A stretch of 64,000 nucleotides of DNA from Pseudoalteromonas distincta (GTDB taxonomy: Bacteria; Pseudomonadota; Gammaproteobacteria; Enterobacterales; Alteromonadaceae): assembly GCF_000814675.1 (NCBI RefSeq), contig NZ_JWIG01000011.1, positions 1-64,000 of the forward strand, in the 5' to 3' direction. The notes beneath the pieces are model-generated. The model ran no database searches, was not told the DNA's origin, and worked only from the letters and a program-made list of their open reading frames with translations. Within the stretch, counting starts at the first letter, position 1. Every line of letters starts with the position of its first letter. A program made the translations under genes and the position numbers. Below are positions 8,863 to 17,231 of the stretch, one piece after another.

Positions 8863-9069
8863 ACCAATTCGCAATAATACTTAAACATTTCGCGGGGCTA
8901 AACGTGTCGCTACCTGAGTTAAAAAAATTCTCATTTACGACTGCATAGATGCAGAAGGTAGAGCAATGCAGGAGCAATTGCCGAGAACAACCAAATCGCG
9001 TTTTTTTGCCTAGCTATCATCACGTTTTTCTACCCTCAAAATAGATCACTTAATTAAGAGAATTGGTAT
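8861..9069. repeat. MITE-like repeat, ACCAATT family, copy 1
   Basis: A 209 bp non-coding stretch bounded by ATACCAATTC and its exact inverse GAATTGGTAT. It shares the start (ATACCAATTCGCAATAATA) and the CTCAAAATAGATCACT segment near its right end with the element at 11443-11599. It carries no gene, so it would have to be mobilised in trans. Confidence 0.7.
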
Positions 9070-9101
9070 GATACAAAACCCACAACTCTTAACTCTTAAA
9101 A

Positions 9102-9407
9102 CTACTTATGCTGCTTATTTTGATGTTCGTGGCTATCATTGCTGTTATTCGTTTTACTTTCTTTGTTATCAACTTTTTGAATGGGTTGATTACGAACACA
9201 CATTAAGTCATCAGCCATATATTGGCAGCTTCCTATATATAAGTCGTTATGCCCACCCTGATACTGACACGATTGTGACTTTTGCTTTTCAAAGCATGCT
9301 TTCACTGCTATTTGATTAAGTGGCTGAGAATGTGCTGCCGCATAAACACTTAAAAGTAATAATGAAGGAGCAAGTAAAACAAACAGTGACTTATATTTAA
9401 TAGTCAT
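9102..9407 (-). CDS. Small secreted cysteine-containing protein
   Basis: A 101-residue product starting at the ATG at 9407 (MTIKYKSLFVLLAPSLLLL), which gives a clear signal peptide. An upstream in-frame start at 9455 would bury that peptide and overlap the preceding gene. The mature part has four cysteines (ACFEKQ, QSCQYQ, GSCQYM, LMCVRN), likely two disulfides, and a His/Asn/Lys-rich tail (DSHEHQNKQHK) that could bind metal. It begins 7 bp after the YHYH lipoprotein gene and is surely co-transcribed with it. Function unknown. Confidence 0.7.
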   Translation of the reverse strand: MTIKYKSLFVLLAPSLLLLSVYAAAHSQPLNQIAVKACFEKQKSQSCQYQGGHNDLYIGSCQYMADDLMCVRNQPIQKVDNKESKTNNSNDSHEHQNKQHK

Positions 9408-9414
9408 AATTTTC

Positions 9415-10443
9415 TCAATGCTTTGGTGGTGGTTTATTGCCTGGCGGCGGGCCACCAGCTGCTCTTACTGACTCACCATGAAGGCAGCCAATAAACAAAT
9501 TTTCGCTCGGGCTGGCAGCATGATAATGATAGCCTCTGGTTTCATCTGTTATACCACGGCATTCGTCGAGTGACTCTTCATTGCCTTGTGCATCTTTCAT
9601 TGCGTAAATACCGTAACCGTCAACGGCATAACCTATTAAAGGGGCGTGTCCGTCAGTACTTGGAGCTGAATTGGTACATCCGGTTGTTGAATGATAGTGA
9701 TAACCTTGGTGCAGGTTAATATGCCCACCGCAGTCGTCAAATGCTGCAATTGTATAACTGCCCAAAATAGCATTTATAGGTGCAGGGCCTGAAAGTTCAG
9801 TACCATCAAGCGCTAAGCCCACGGTATGTAAACGGCTGGATTTTTTACTCACTATTGGTGTAGTTGGAATTAAATACGTAAGCGAAAAATTATCTTCTAA
9901 ATAGGATAGCTCGCATTCAATACAATTTTGTTTGTATTGTTCTTCTACATCTGGGCGTGCAGCACCTGAGCAAGATTCTTTTGTTGCTGTATAACGAACT
10001 TTATTTGTTTTTGCGTCATACAATACCCATTTTTCATCGCCGTAGTATTCATCTAACTTAAGAATAAAGTCGCCAGTTAAGTCAACTAGCTCTCCTTTAC
10101 CTTGTTTATCAAACCAAGTACCTGATACATCAGCTCCGTCTGTTGTGCTGCGAGGGCAAAATGGGCCAGGGTCTCTGCCTGCAGGTGCACCTGATGTAGT
10201 AAACTCATAACAGGTTGTTTTAGTACCTTGCTGGGTTTCACAATCAACAATTTTAGGCTCTGTAATAAAAGCCTCTTGTTTGAACATAGATAGCTTTATT
10301 GATTGATTTGCTTTTTGCGCCTCACTAAGTGATCTACTGACTTGCTCGGTATTTTTGTTAGTAGATGAGTCGTTGCAACCACTTAGAGTTAAAGCTGTTG
10401 CGGTAACAATGATTGCACATGCGCTAAAATTTTTTAAGCCCAT
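9415..10443 (-). CDS. YHYH-domain lipoprotein
   Basis: A lipoprotein signal ends in the lipobox LSGC (Cys near residue 23). The exported 320 residues contain the YHYH domain: HQGYHYHSTTGC and GYHYHAAS. These clustered histidines look suited to metal binding. The biochemical function of the YHYH family is not firmly known. The C-terminus is Gly/Pro-rich. It forms a two-gene operon with the small cysteine protein. A second YHYH lipoprotein lies at 15003-16007, also paired with a small secreted protein. Confidence 0.85.
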   Translation of the reverse strand: MGLKNFSACAIIVTATALTLSGCNDSSTNKNTEQVSRSLSEAQKANQSIKLSMFKQEAFITEPKIVDCETQQGTKTTCYEFTTSGAPAGRDPGPFCPRSTTDGADVSGTWFDKQGKGELVDLTGDFILKLDEYYGDEKWVLYDAKTNKVRYTATKESCSGAARPDVEEQYKQNCIECELSYLEDNFSLTYLIPTTPIVSKKSSRLHTVGLALDGTELSGPAPINAILGSYTIAAFDDCGGHINLHQGYHYHSTTGCTNSAPSTDGHAPLIGYAVDGYGIYAMKDAQGNEESLDECRGITDETRGYHYHAASPSENLFIGCLHGESVRAAGGPPPGNKPPPKH

Positions 10444-10694
10444 TACTTGTATCCTTTTCGGTATAGGTTTTGGCGTACTTATACTGTGGCATATTACTGG
10501 TCAAATGTGTAAAAAGTATGCAAGCGAGTGAATTTAACACACGATAAAATATGTTTAACGGCGCGGTTGTTGCTAAATTTCAGTTTTAAATTTAATTATT
10601 ATGCTTTGAATCAATAAACAATGCGTATGTGTAATACACAATAACTAAAAAATGTTAGTGTTTAGCTATCGTTTAAAAAAGTTGAGAATTACAT

Positions 10695-11354
10695 ATGAAG
10701 TTTTTAGTATTTTTAGGCACAGTACGCGATAGCACTCCACCAAAACCAGCTCGCTTAGGCTTAAGGGTTTCTAGGGCTTGTATAGAATGCTTAACAGAGC
10801 ATTTTGGTGATCATGAGTTTGAGCTAATTGATGCGTTGGACTTTCCTAGCGAAAACGTATTTAAACCGCACTTTGCATATGCTAAAAGTAATGCACCTAC
10901 AGAGCTCACTCTATTAGCTGATAAAATTAAAGCCGCAGATGGATATATAATGATTAGCCCTGAGTACAATCACAGCATGAGTCCAGCTCTCGCTGACTTA
11001 CTTAATCATTTTGGTAGCTCACTATTTTCGTATAAACCAAGTGCAATAGTTACTTACTCAGCAGGACAGTGGGGTGGTGTAAGAGCGGCTATTAGTATGC
11101 GCACGTTTTTATCTGAACTTGGCTGTTTGCCAGTATCGGCTATGATCCACGTGCCAAAAGCGCAAGATGTGTTTAGTGAGGATGGCAAACCTGTTGCAGG
11201 AGAGAGTAAATCATCGTGGTTTAATTATTTCTCACGCACGTTTGGCCAACTAATATGGTGGGCGCAGGCTGCTAAAGAGCATACCGAGGTGGTTGACCCA
11301 CAAAGTTTGCTAAAAAGCTTTAAAACAGATCCTTCTCAGCGCAATGCGCCTTAA
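10695..11354 (+). CDS. NADPH-dependent FMN reductase family protein
   Basis: A flavodoxin-like FMN reductase. The N-terminus (FLVFLGTVRDS) is the FMN phosphate-binding loop, MISPEYNHSMSPALADLLNH near residue 95 is the signature for flavin binding, and YSAGQWGGVRA near residue 125 is the second FMN loop. Such enzymes reduce quinones, azo compounds, chromate or organic electron acceptors with NAD(P)H. The ATG at 10695 is followed by typical sequence. Monocistronic. Substrate cannot be told. Confidence 0.88.
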   Translation: MKFLVFLGTVRDSTPPKPARLGLRVSRACIECLTEHFGDHEFELIDALDFPSENVFKPHFAYAKSNAPTELTLLADKIKAADGYIMISPEYNHSMSPALADLLNHFGSSLFSYKPSAIVTYSAGQWGGVRAAISMRTFLSELGCLPVSAMIHVPKAQDVFSEDGKPVAGESKSSWFNYFSRTFGQLIWWAQAAKEHTEVVDPQSLLKSFKTDPSQRNAP

Positions 11355-11442
11355 TATCCGCTAATTAATTGTTTGGATTGATTATAGAAACACAGCTGCA
11401 TATAGTGGTATCATTAACGCTACATATTTTTAATAATGCATA

Positions 11443-11599
11443 ATACCAATTCGCAATAATAGTTAATCAATTTAAGGGATTAAATCGCTAACTGCATTAA
11501 AAGTTTCTGATATAGAACAACTCAATAACGAAATTTTTGCTGTGTTCTCCACACGATTTTATTGTCTCAAAATAGATCACTGAATTATGCGAATTGGTG
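11443..11599. repeat. MITE-like repeat, ACCAATT family, copy 2
   Basis: A 157 bp non-coding element bounded by ATACCAATTCGCAATAAT and an imperfect inverse ATTATGCGAATTGGTGT. It shares the left end and the CTCAAAATAGATCACT segment with the copy at 8861-9069, but the interior differs. Its right end lies 22 bp upstream of the lipoprotein start at 11622, so it may contribute promoter sequence. Confidence 0.7.
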
Positions 11600-11621
11600 T
11601 AAGAAACAAGGACATTGTGTC

Positions 11622-12071
11622 TTGAAATATCTAGCCTTACTAAGTGTGCTAACGCTTAGTGCATGTAGTTCTGTTCCCCATAAAATTGAAATGAGCCAAA
11701 GTACGGCAGCAAATATGAACCTTATCGCTTTAACTGAGCAAAGTGCACCAAAGGGTGTTGCTGGCACTTACCAGTTTCATATTAAAGCGGCGGGAGCTCA
11801 GGGTAGTAGGTTGTATTTAAATACAGAAACTGATTATCGTGACAGGCGTTCTATTACGATATCAATACAGCCTAATGTGGTAGCAGAGCTTCAAAGTAAA
11901 TACGGACAACCAGCAGACACCTTTTTTATTGATAAAGCAATAGAAGTTACAGGCGAAGCTAAACGAGTAACTATCGATTTTATGAGCCGTGGTAGAGCCA
12001 CTAATAAATATTATTATCAAACGCACATAGCTGTGTCATCAATTAAGCAGCTTCGTGTTATAGAAAGTTAG
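11622..12071 (+). CDS. Small predicted lipoprotein
   Basis: The frame is open from 11562, but that part lies in the repeat. The TTG at 11622 is preceded by AAGGA at the right distance and starts a lipoprotein signal (residues KYLALLSVLTLSAC, lipobox LSAC), so it is chosen: 149 residues. The mature part is beta-rich (GTYQFHIKAAG, RRSITISIQ) and has no family I recognise. It probably sits on the periplasmic side of an outer or inner membrane. Monocistronic. Confidence 0.65.
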   Translation: MKYLALLSVLTLSACSSVPHKIEMSQSTAANMNLIALTEQSAPKGVAGTYQFHIKAAGAQGSRLYLNTETDYRDRRSITISIQPNVVAELQSKYGQPADTFFIDKAIEVTGEAKRVTIDFMSRGRATNKYYYQTHIAVSSIKQLRVIES

Positions 12072-12239
12072 CAAAAATCAATGTACTGTATTTATATACA
12101 GCGCATTGTAAAAGCTTACTTTGAGCTTTAACGTTTACACTTAAATTTACTGTTCTGGCGCTACTTTAGCGCTGTTTTATTCCACGATTTCAAAACTCTT
12201 ATTTAACCTATTGTAATCTCATTACATAAAACTAATAAT

Positions 12240-12507
12240 TAGGGCGTGTTGATCTTTGGTGGGTGAATTTGCAGCAGTATGTTTGGTATTTAGGCAAGGC
12301 GGAGCCTATGTAGTGTGGTTATTCCCCATGAATAGGCGATAACGCAGCATAAATACCAAACATGCGCTGCCCTTTGGGTTCTTTCTAGGGACGATTAACT
12401 CTTTGTTGCTCGGTTTTAACTTAGCCCACTAGGTTACAAACCTCGCGCCGCGATTTAATCTTCCTTGGATTGAACAAATTTCAATCCACAAAGATCAACA
12501 CGCCCTA
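12240..12507. repeat. Intergenic inverted-repeat element, copy 1
   Basis: A 268 bp element with terminal repeats TAGGGCGTGTTGATCTTTG and its exact inverse. The interior matches, in inverted order, the elements at 46290-46605 and 52736-52868, with shared blocks such as CTCGCGCCGCGATTTAATC and GTGTGGTTATTCCCCAT. No coding capacity. It ends 28 bp upstream of the kinase start codon. Confidence 0.85.
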
Positions 12508-12535
12508 GTTAGTTTTATAAATTTGAGTACCTGTA

Positions 12536-14353
12536 TTGAAAGCCAAAGAAATCCGCAACTTTTATATCAACGAAGAGCAATCTGTTTATTTGCTTTCGCA
12601 CCGCGATGCTAAAAAACACCGCCAGTGGCTTAATATTTGTATTAAGCAGCTAACACTGCTGGGCTACAAAAACGTTGAAATGATTGGCTCGGGTGCTTTT
12701 GGTTTTGTGTTTGCAGGTGATGACGATAACGGCTTACCTTGGGTATTTAAGTTTTCGCGTATTACACTTGCCCAAAGTGTACGTGACCGCCTAGAAGACG
12801 AAGCGTATATGCTTTCGCAAATTAATAACCCCTTAGTGCCTACCTTTTATGCATTTGAGCGAATTAAAAAACAAGGGATTTTAATGATGGCTCGCGCCAT
12901 TGGAGAGGACCTTGAAAAAGTATCGCTTAAAACAGGGCGCTTTAGTGCCGCGCAAATAATGGCGCTAGCTGTTAGGTTACGTAATGTATTAATTGATTTA
13001 CGTAGCCACAAAAATGGCGTTAGCCCACAACCTATAGTGCATGGCGATATAAAACCTTCAAACCTTGTTTGGGATGCAAACACTAATGCGCTTTCGTTAG
13101 TGGATTGGGGCAGCTCTGTGTATGCACAGCTCGATAGTGATGGTAACCCTGTTGCCAGTAACTTTATGGATTTAATGTCGGGTGATTTAAGCACAACGAA
13201 TGCTCGTATGGGCGATGTATATTTTATTGGTGAAGCGCAAATGTCGGGAGAGCAATCATCCCCACGATTCGACGAGCAAGGTGTAGCCGCTACGTTGTAT
13301 GCGCTAGCGTCGGCGCAGTCGTGCCGCTTTGGTGCGCAAGCCATCCCTGCAAGCAGCTTAGGGCTCCCCAAAGAACTGGCTAAAGTGATTGATGGCATGC
13401 TGTCAAAAAGTAAGGCCATACGTGATGGTGCTGGTGATTACTTTATGCGTAACATTACAACTATGGCTAAAATGTATTTACCTGAGCTTGATAAAAAACA
13501 AAGAAAAGCAGATATCCCTTTTTGGTATGGCAACGACGAGCAGCCCGACACGGTGGTATATAGTTCACGAAAACAGTTTTTACGACAAGCCGATCATAAC
13601 CAGCAATTACTAGATATAAACGACGCGCAACTTGACCGCTATTATAAAGAGTTTTTGTTTGATACAGGCGATACCGAAAAAGCATTTTTAGCATCAATAA
13701 GCCGATTAGCTAAGTACCCTGTAGTAGGTGGGCTTAGTTTTCATTGGAAGGATGAGTCGATGTTTGTTGAATCGTCTTTAATTATGCATGACGAATCATT
13801 GGGTGATGCCTTTAGTGATGCTATAAATAACACGGTAATGCTAGCCCAAGCGATTAATCAAAAAGGGTTATTTAAGTGTTGTTTGTTTGATGCCCGTAAA
13901 ACCATTCAACTAGAGCGAGATGGCACCGGTGCATTTAAGTTTGATAGCCTACCAGAGCTTGAATACGAAGTTGTAAGCATGAAAGCAAACGACATAACCC
14001 GCCCGCATTCATACTTTGAAGACGGTAAAGACCCTGATGAGCAACTACAGCTACCTAAAAAAGTTATTAAGTGCGTATTTGAGCTTAACCAAATTCATCA
14101 TACTGGGTGTATTATTTTTGAAGCACTGCCCGACAGAATGAAGATTCACCATTACTACCGCTTACTCGATTCGAGCAAAGAGATTGAGTTTAAACGTTTA
14201 CTAAATAAACTTATGCAATACGCGGTAAATATTACGGACGTGGGTGTTGCGGGCTTTATGAAACTCCCATATAAAAACACCCGTGAGTTTAGTTTATGTG
14301 AGCAGCAACAAGAGCATTATTTTCCTAAAAATCCCAAGCTTGTATCTTTATAG
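12536..14353 (+). CDS. Eukaryotic-like protein kinase with unknown C-terminal half
   Basis: Residues 45-310 form a protein kinase domain: glycine loop GSGAFGFVF (51-59), likely ATP lysine at 72 (VFKFSR), catalytic loop HGDIKPSN (Asp171, Lys173, Asn176) and metal-binding DWG (190-192). HGD and DWG are variants of the usual HRD and DFG, but the catalytic Asp, Lys, Asn and Asp are kept, so activity is plausible. Residues 340-605 are a second region of unknown family. No membrane segment, so cytoplasmic. The start is TTG at 12536; an in-frame TGA at 12524 excludes a longer form. No partner gene or phosphatase is adjacent. Confidence 0.8.
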   Translation: MKAKEIRNFYINEEQSVYLLSHRDAKKHRQWLNICIKQLTLLGYKNVEMIGSGAFGFVFAGDDDNGLPWVFKFSRITLAQSVRDRLEDEAYMLSQINNPLVPTFYAFERIKKQGILMMARAIGEDLEKVSLKTGRFSAAQIMALAVRLRNVLIDLRSHKNGVSPQPIVHGDIKPSNLVWDANTNALSLVDWGSSVYAQLDSDGNPVASNFMDLMSGDLSTTNARMGDVYFIGEAQMSGEQSSPRFDEQGVAATLYALASAQSCRFGAQAIPASSLGLPKELAKVIDGMLSKSKAIRDGAGDYFMRNITTMAKMYLPELDKKQRKADIPFWYGNDEQPDTVVYSSRKQFLRQADHNQQLLDINDAQLDRYYKEFLFDTGDTEKAFLASISRLAKYPVVGGLSFHWKDESMFVESSLIMHDESLGDAFSDAINNTVMLAQAINQKGLFKCCLFDARKTIQLERDGTGAFKFDSLPELEYEVVSMKANDITRPHSYFEDGKDPDEQLQLPKKVIKCVFELNQIHHTGCIIFEALPDRMKIHHYYRLLDSSKEIEFKRLLNKLMQYAVNITDVGVAGFMKLPYKNTREFSLCEQQQEHYFPKNPKLVSL

Positions 14354-14396
14354 AAAGAACCCTTCACTAAAGAGTGTTAAATAAGAAGACAAAGAT

Positions 14397-14433
14397 AAAA
14401 AGAGCACAAATTGGTTTAACTTGTACTCTTTGC
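14397..14433. terminator. Hairpin between convergent genes
   Basis: AAAGAGCACAA at 14399-14409 pairs with TTGTACTCTTT at 14421-14431 with one mismatch. It lies between the ends of the kinase gene and the oppositely oriented EF-hand gene, so it can serve both. Confidence 0.55.
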
Positions 14434-14458
14434 CACTTAATTATTTAGGTAAGTATTA

Positions 14459-14989
14459 CTAATTATTAAACACCTTACTAAAGGGCGACGTTGGTGATAG
14501 CTCAAATTGATGAGTTAGCTTTTGCGTTTTATTAGTCGCTGTAATTTGATAATGCTGCTTGTGCTCATTGTTACTAAATAGCTTAACGTTAAAATTAACT
14601 TTGGTTAGTTTACTTGGCAAAGAGTAGCGCCCAGTAATGGTTACTTGGTCTATATTGTCGCTTTTATGTTTATGCGACGCTTCTGGGTTTAGCAAAAGTC
14701 CGTCAATAGTAAATTTATACTGATGATCCGCTAAATAAACGTTCTTTTTAACTCGTTTAGTTATTAGCTTTTTATGAGCATTAAACTCAACTATTGATAC
14801 TTTGCCATCCTTATCTTCATCAACCCCTTTAAAAGCCGACATAGGGATTGAAAGCACAATAAACACGTTATTATCAACAAAATTCAGCGTACCGTGATCT
14901 GCAACCATTAAATGCGCGTTTGCTAAATTTGGCATAATCAACAAACCCAAAGTAGTCATACTCAGTAGACCTCTTTTTATGTAAGGCAT
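14459..14989 (-). CDS. Secreted protein with one EF-hand loop
   Basis: The N-terminal signal peptide ends at about NLANAH. Residues 57-68 read DEDKDGKVSIVE, a perfect calcium-binding EF-hand loop (acidic at 1, 3, 5, Gly at 6, Glu at 12). The rest is beta-rich with several Lys/His residues (EASHKHKSDN). It starts 13 bp downstream of a YHYH lipoprotein gene on the same strand, so they are probably one operon, and a periplasmic metal-related role for the pair is possible. Family otherwise unknown. Confidence 0.72.
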   Translation of the reverse strand: MPYIKRGLLSMTTLGLLIMPNLANAHLMVADHGTLNFVDNNVFIVLSIPMSAFKGVDEDKDGKVSIVEFNAHKKLITKRVKKNVYLADHQYKFTIDGLLLNPEASHKHKSDNIDQVTITGRYSLPSKLTKVNFNVKLFSNNEHKQHYQITATNKTQKLTHQFELSPTSPFSKVFNN

Positions 14990-15002
14990 AGCTTACTCCT
15001 AA

Positions 15003-16007
15003 CTAAACTTCGCCTTTAACACAGCGTTGAAAAAACGGGTAAGTGTCTGTTGCGTAGTAGTGGTATATCCCTTGAGGAAACTCAGGCGTTACACCAACGC
15101 GGCCATTACATTCATCTAAATCACCAGAGCCTGCTACGTATTCCCAATCTTGTGCAAATGTACCTAATGGGTATATATCGGTAGAAGGGCGGTTTGCGCT
15201 TACAGATGTTATGTGTTGGTAGCTACCGGTCATTACGGTTAGCGCTGAAGTTGCATCATTTGAGTCTAAATAGCCGTAACGTGCATAAATGGGAAAGCCG
15301 TCTGCTGCCCAGCCTATTAGAGTCATAGTGGAGCTATTGCCACCTCGCAGTGTTACAAAGCCTTCAGGCATACCATGATAATGATATGTGCCATCGGGTT
15401 GTACGTGTGCATTGTTGTCGTCTGTTCCAAAACTAAACGTGTCTTGGCTTAAGGCTTCTATGTTCCAATTACCGCTGTTGTCGCCTAAATCGCAATCGGT
15501 GCCTGAATCATCGCAACTTCCGCCTGTGCCGGCGTCTATTTTAATGCCGTTAAGTACAACACCTATCATTCCACGAGGGCCACCAAGCATGGTTGCTTGT
15601 ATTGTTTCTACAGGCTCAAGTGTGTAGCTTTCATTTAGTGATTGTTCAGAAATAGTATTTGGGTTATCGGCATTAGGGAATGTACCTACTTCGTGATCAG
15701 GTATGCCATTAGCGACTAAGTCACGTGTAGTTCCTGTGCATGACCAATCTGCAGCGCTGGTGGCTTGTACTGATTCTGACTCGTTATATTCACTGTAGCT
15801 ATATTCACACAACACGCCTTGGGTTGAGCTACTCGTACCTGTACCGTTATCTGAGGTGGTTGATGATGAATCTGTAGTTGTTGAGGTATCAACTATGCCT
15901 TCTTCACCTCCACAAGCAACTAACGATAAAACAACTAGAGCCAAGGTGCTTAGCTTTATAGCATTTACCCTATTTGAGTTTTTAATATTAAGTGCGTGTA
16001 GTTTCAT
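15003..16007 (-). CDS. Second YHYH-domain lipoprotein
   Basis: A lipoprotein signal (lipobox LVAC) is followed by a Ser/Thr/Gly linker of about 30 residues, then a YHYH domain with DGTYHYHGMPEGF and a diverged repeat GIYHYYATDTYPFF at the C-terminus. Compared with the copy at 9415-10443 the linker is longer and the second motif has lost one His. It is followed by an EF-hand protein, while the first copy is followed by a cysteine-rich protein. The domain's activity is not established. Confidence 0.85.
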   Translation of the reverse strand: MKLHALNIKNSNRVNAIKLSTLALVVLSLVACGGEEGIVDTSTTTDSSSTTSDNGTGTSSSTQGVLCEYSYSEYNESESVQATSAADWSCTGTTRDLVANGIPDHEVGTFPNADNPNTISEQSLNESYTLEPVETIQATMLGGPRGMIGVVLNGIKIDAGTGGSCDDSGTDCDLGDNSGNWNIEALSQDTFSFGTDDNNAHVQPDGTYHYHGMPEGFVTLRGGNSSTMTLIGWAADGFPIYARYGYLDSNDATSALTVMTGSYQHITSVSANRPSTDIYPLGTFAQDWEYVAGSGDLDECNGRVGVTPEFPQGIYHYYATDTYPFFQRCVKGEV

Positions 16008-16213
16008 TGCTGCTTACCTGATCAATTAAGTTACTTAAACAATAATCAGCAATTGTGCAAATAGTGTGTAAACAATGATGACAAATTAGCAATGATGTAA
16101 ATAGGCGAAGTATTAAAGCTAAGTTGAGATTTAACTTTATTGGATTGTGTTTTATTTTAAAATTTCAAAAAGTTAAACTAATGCAAAAATAGCTAATATA
16201 AAAGGTTACCTTA

Positions 16214-16645
16214 ATGGCTAAAACAAAACCTGTAGTGACGTTACAAAGTCACGGTATTTACTCTAAGTGGGACAGCGAAAGTAAAGCATTGCCACAAATA
16301 GAGCAATTTACAACAAATGTAATAGCTGAGGTAGATGTTGAGTTTGGCTTAATCGTAAATATTAAAAAGGGTAAAGGCGAAAAGCTTCACTATTGTATAT
16401 ACCATCCAGATATACCAGACAGTAAAGGTGATGTAATGGACCCCTTTGAAGGCGATGTATACGTTAAAAACAGTGATTGGAACTTTTATTTAGGCGACAC
16501 GCTTTGGTTGCCAATAGAGAATAAATTGGGTGATTGGCGTATGACGATTGAGCTAAATAGGAAAATTATTGCTGATAAAACTTTTAAGGTGGCATTAGAG
16601 CTAGAGCGTACAGAAACAGATTTTTGGAAAAACCGAGGCTATTGA
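16214..16645 (+). CDS. DUF3859-like protein
   Basis: A 143-residue soluble protein with no signal peptide. The region beginning LQSHGIYS and the pattern of short beta strands ending in KTFKVALE resemble DUF3859. Function unknown. Monocistronic, with flanking genes on the other strand. Confidence 0.65.
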   Translation: MAKTKPVVTLQSHGIYSKWDSESKALPQIEQFTTNVIAEVDVEFGLIVNIKKGKGEKLHYCIYHPDIPDSKGDVMDPFEGDVYVKNSDWNFYLGDTLWLPIENKLGDWRMTIELNRKIIADKTFKVALELERTETDFWKNRGY

Positions 16646-16742
16646 TTTCTATTTTTAGCTATATGGTGTGGATGTAATAAAAATTAATAAAAGAGAGTTG
16701 TAGAGCCATTTAAAATAGCTCTACAAAATTAAATTAGCGTGT

Positions 16743-17159
16743 TTAGTTACCCCAAGGGTTACTAGAATTAGAGCGCTGTTTGCGATCACGAGCACGTTGC
16801 TTTGATGCTTTTTTTTCCATAATACGTTTTGCATCACTAAAACTTAACTCACATGGCTCACCAGGTTTATGATCAGCTGGGATCACGCGATCACGTGGCG
16901 GTAATTCGTATTGCACATCATCAGGTCTAGGTAAGTTTTTTAAGCGATAAAGGTAAAAGTTATCTACTTTTTCTTGTGCCCATTGTGTTTTACGTAAAAA
17001 TTTAACCGCAGACTTTATATCAGGATTGTTTTTAAAGCAGTTAAGTTGTAAATAAGCGTGTAGGAGCTCCCACCCGTATTGTTCAACCAGCTCTTCAACC
17101 ACTTGTTCTAATTTAACGCCTTGCAGTGGATTATTACTGAAAAGTTCTTGGTTGCTCAT
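16743..17159 (-). CDS. VF530-family (DUF2132) DNA-binding-like protein
   Basis: Residues 6-75 match the VF530 family: NPLQGVKLEQVVEELVEQYG, LNCFKNNPDIKSAVKFLRKT and AREKV-type QWAQEKV. The fold of this family suggests DNA binding; its role is unknown. A basic C-terminal tail (KKASKQRARDRKQRS) is added to the family core. The upstream in-frame ATG at 17186 lacks a ribosome site, while the ATG at 17159 has GAGG at a spacing of 8, so 17159 is preferred (138 residues). Confidence 0.82.
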   Translation of the reverse strand: MSNQELFSNNPLQGVKLEQVVEELVEQYGWELLHAYLQLNCFKNNPDIKSAVKFLRKTQWAQEKVDNFYLYRLKNLPRPDDVQYELPPRDRVIPADHKPGEPCELSFSDAKRIMEKKASKQRARDRKQRSNSSNPWGN

Positions 17160-17231
17160 AGGTGTTGCCTCGTTATTAAAATACAAATTGCATTATAAAT
17201 TTAATAACGAGGCTTTAACAGAGTAAATAGC

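Noticed and set aside
9068..9319. 83-codon plus-strand open frame starting at a repeat end
   Set aside because: It begins in the inverted terminus of a repeat and lies antisense to the secreted cysteine protein, which has a signal peptide and ribosome site. No coding signature.
12847..13419. 190-codon minus-strand open frame inside the kinase gene
   Set aside because: Antisense to the conserved kinase domain and low in sense-like composition; a shadow of the real gene.
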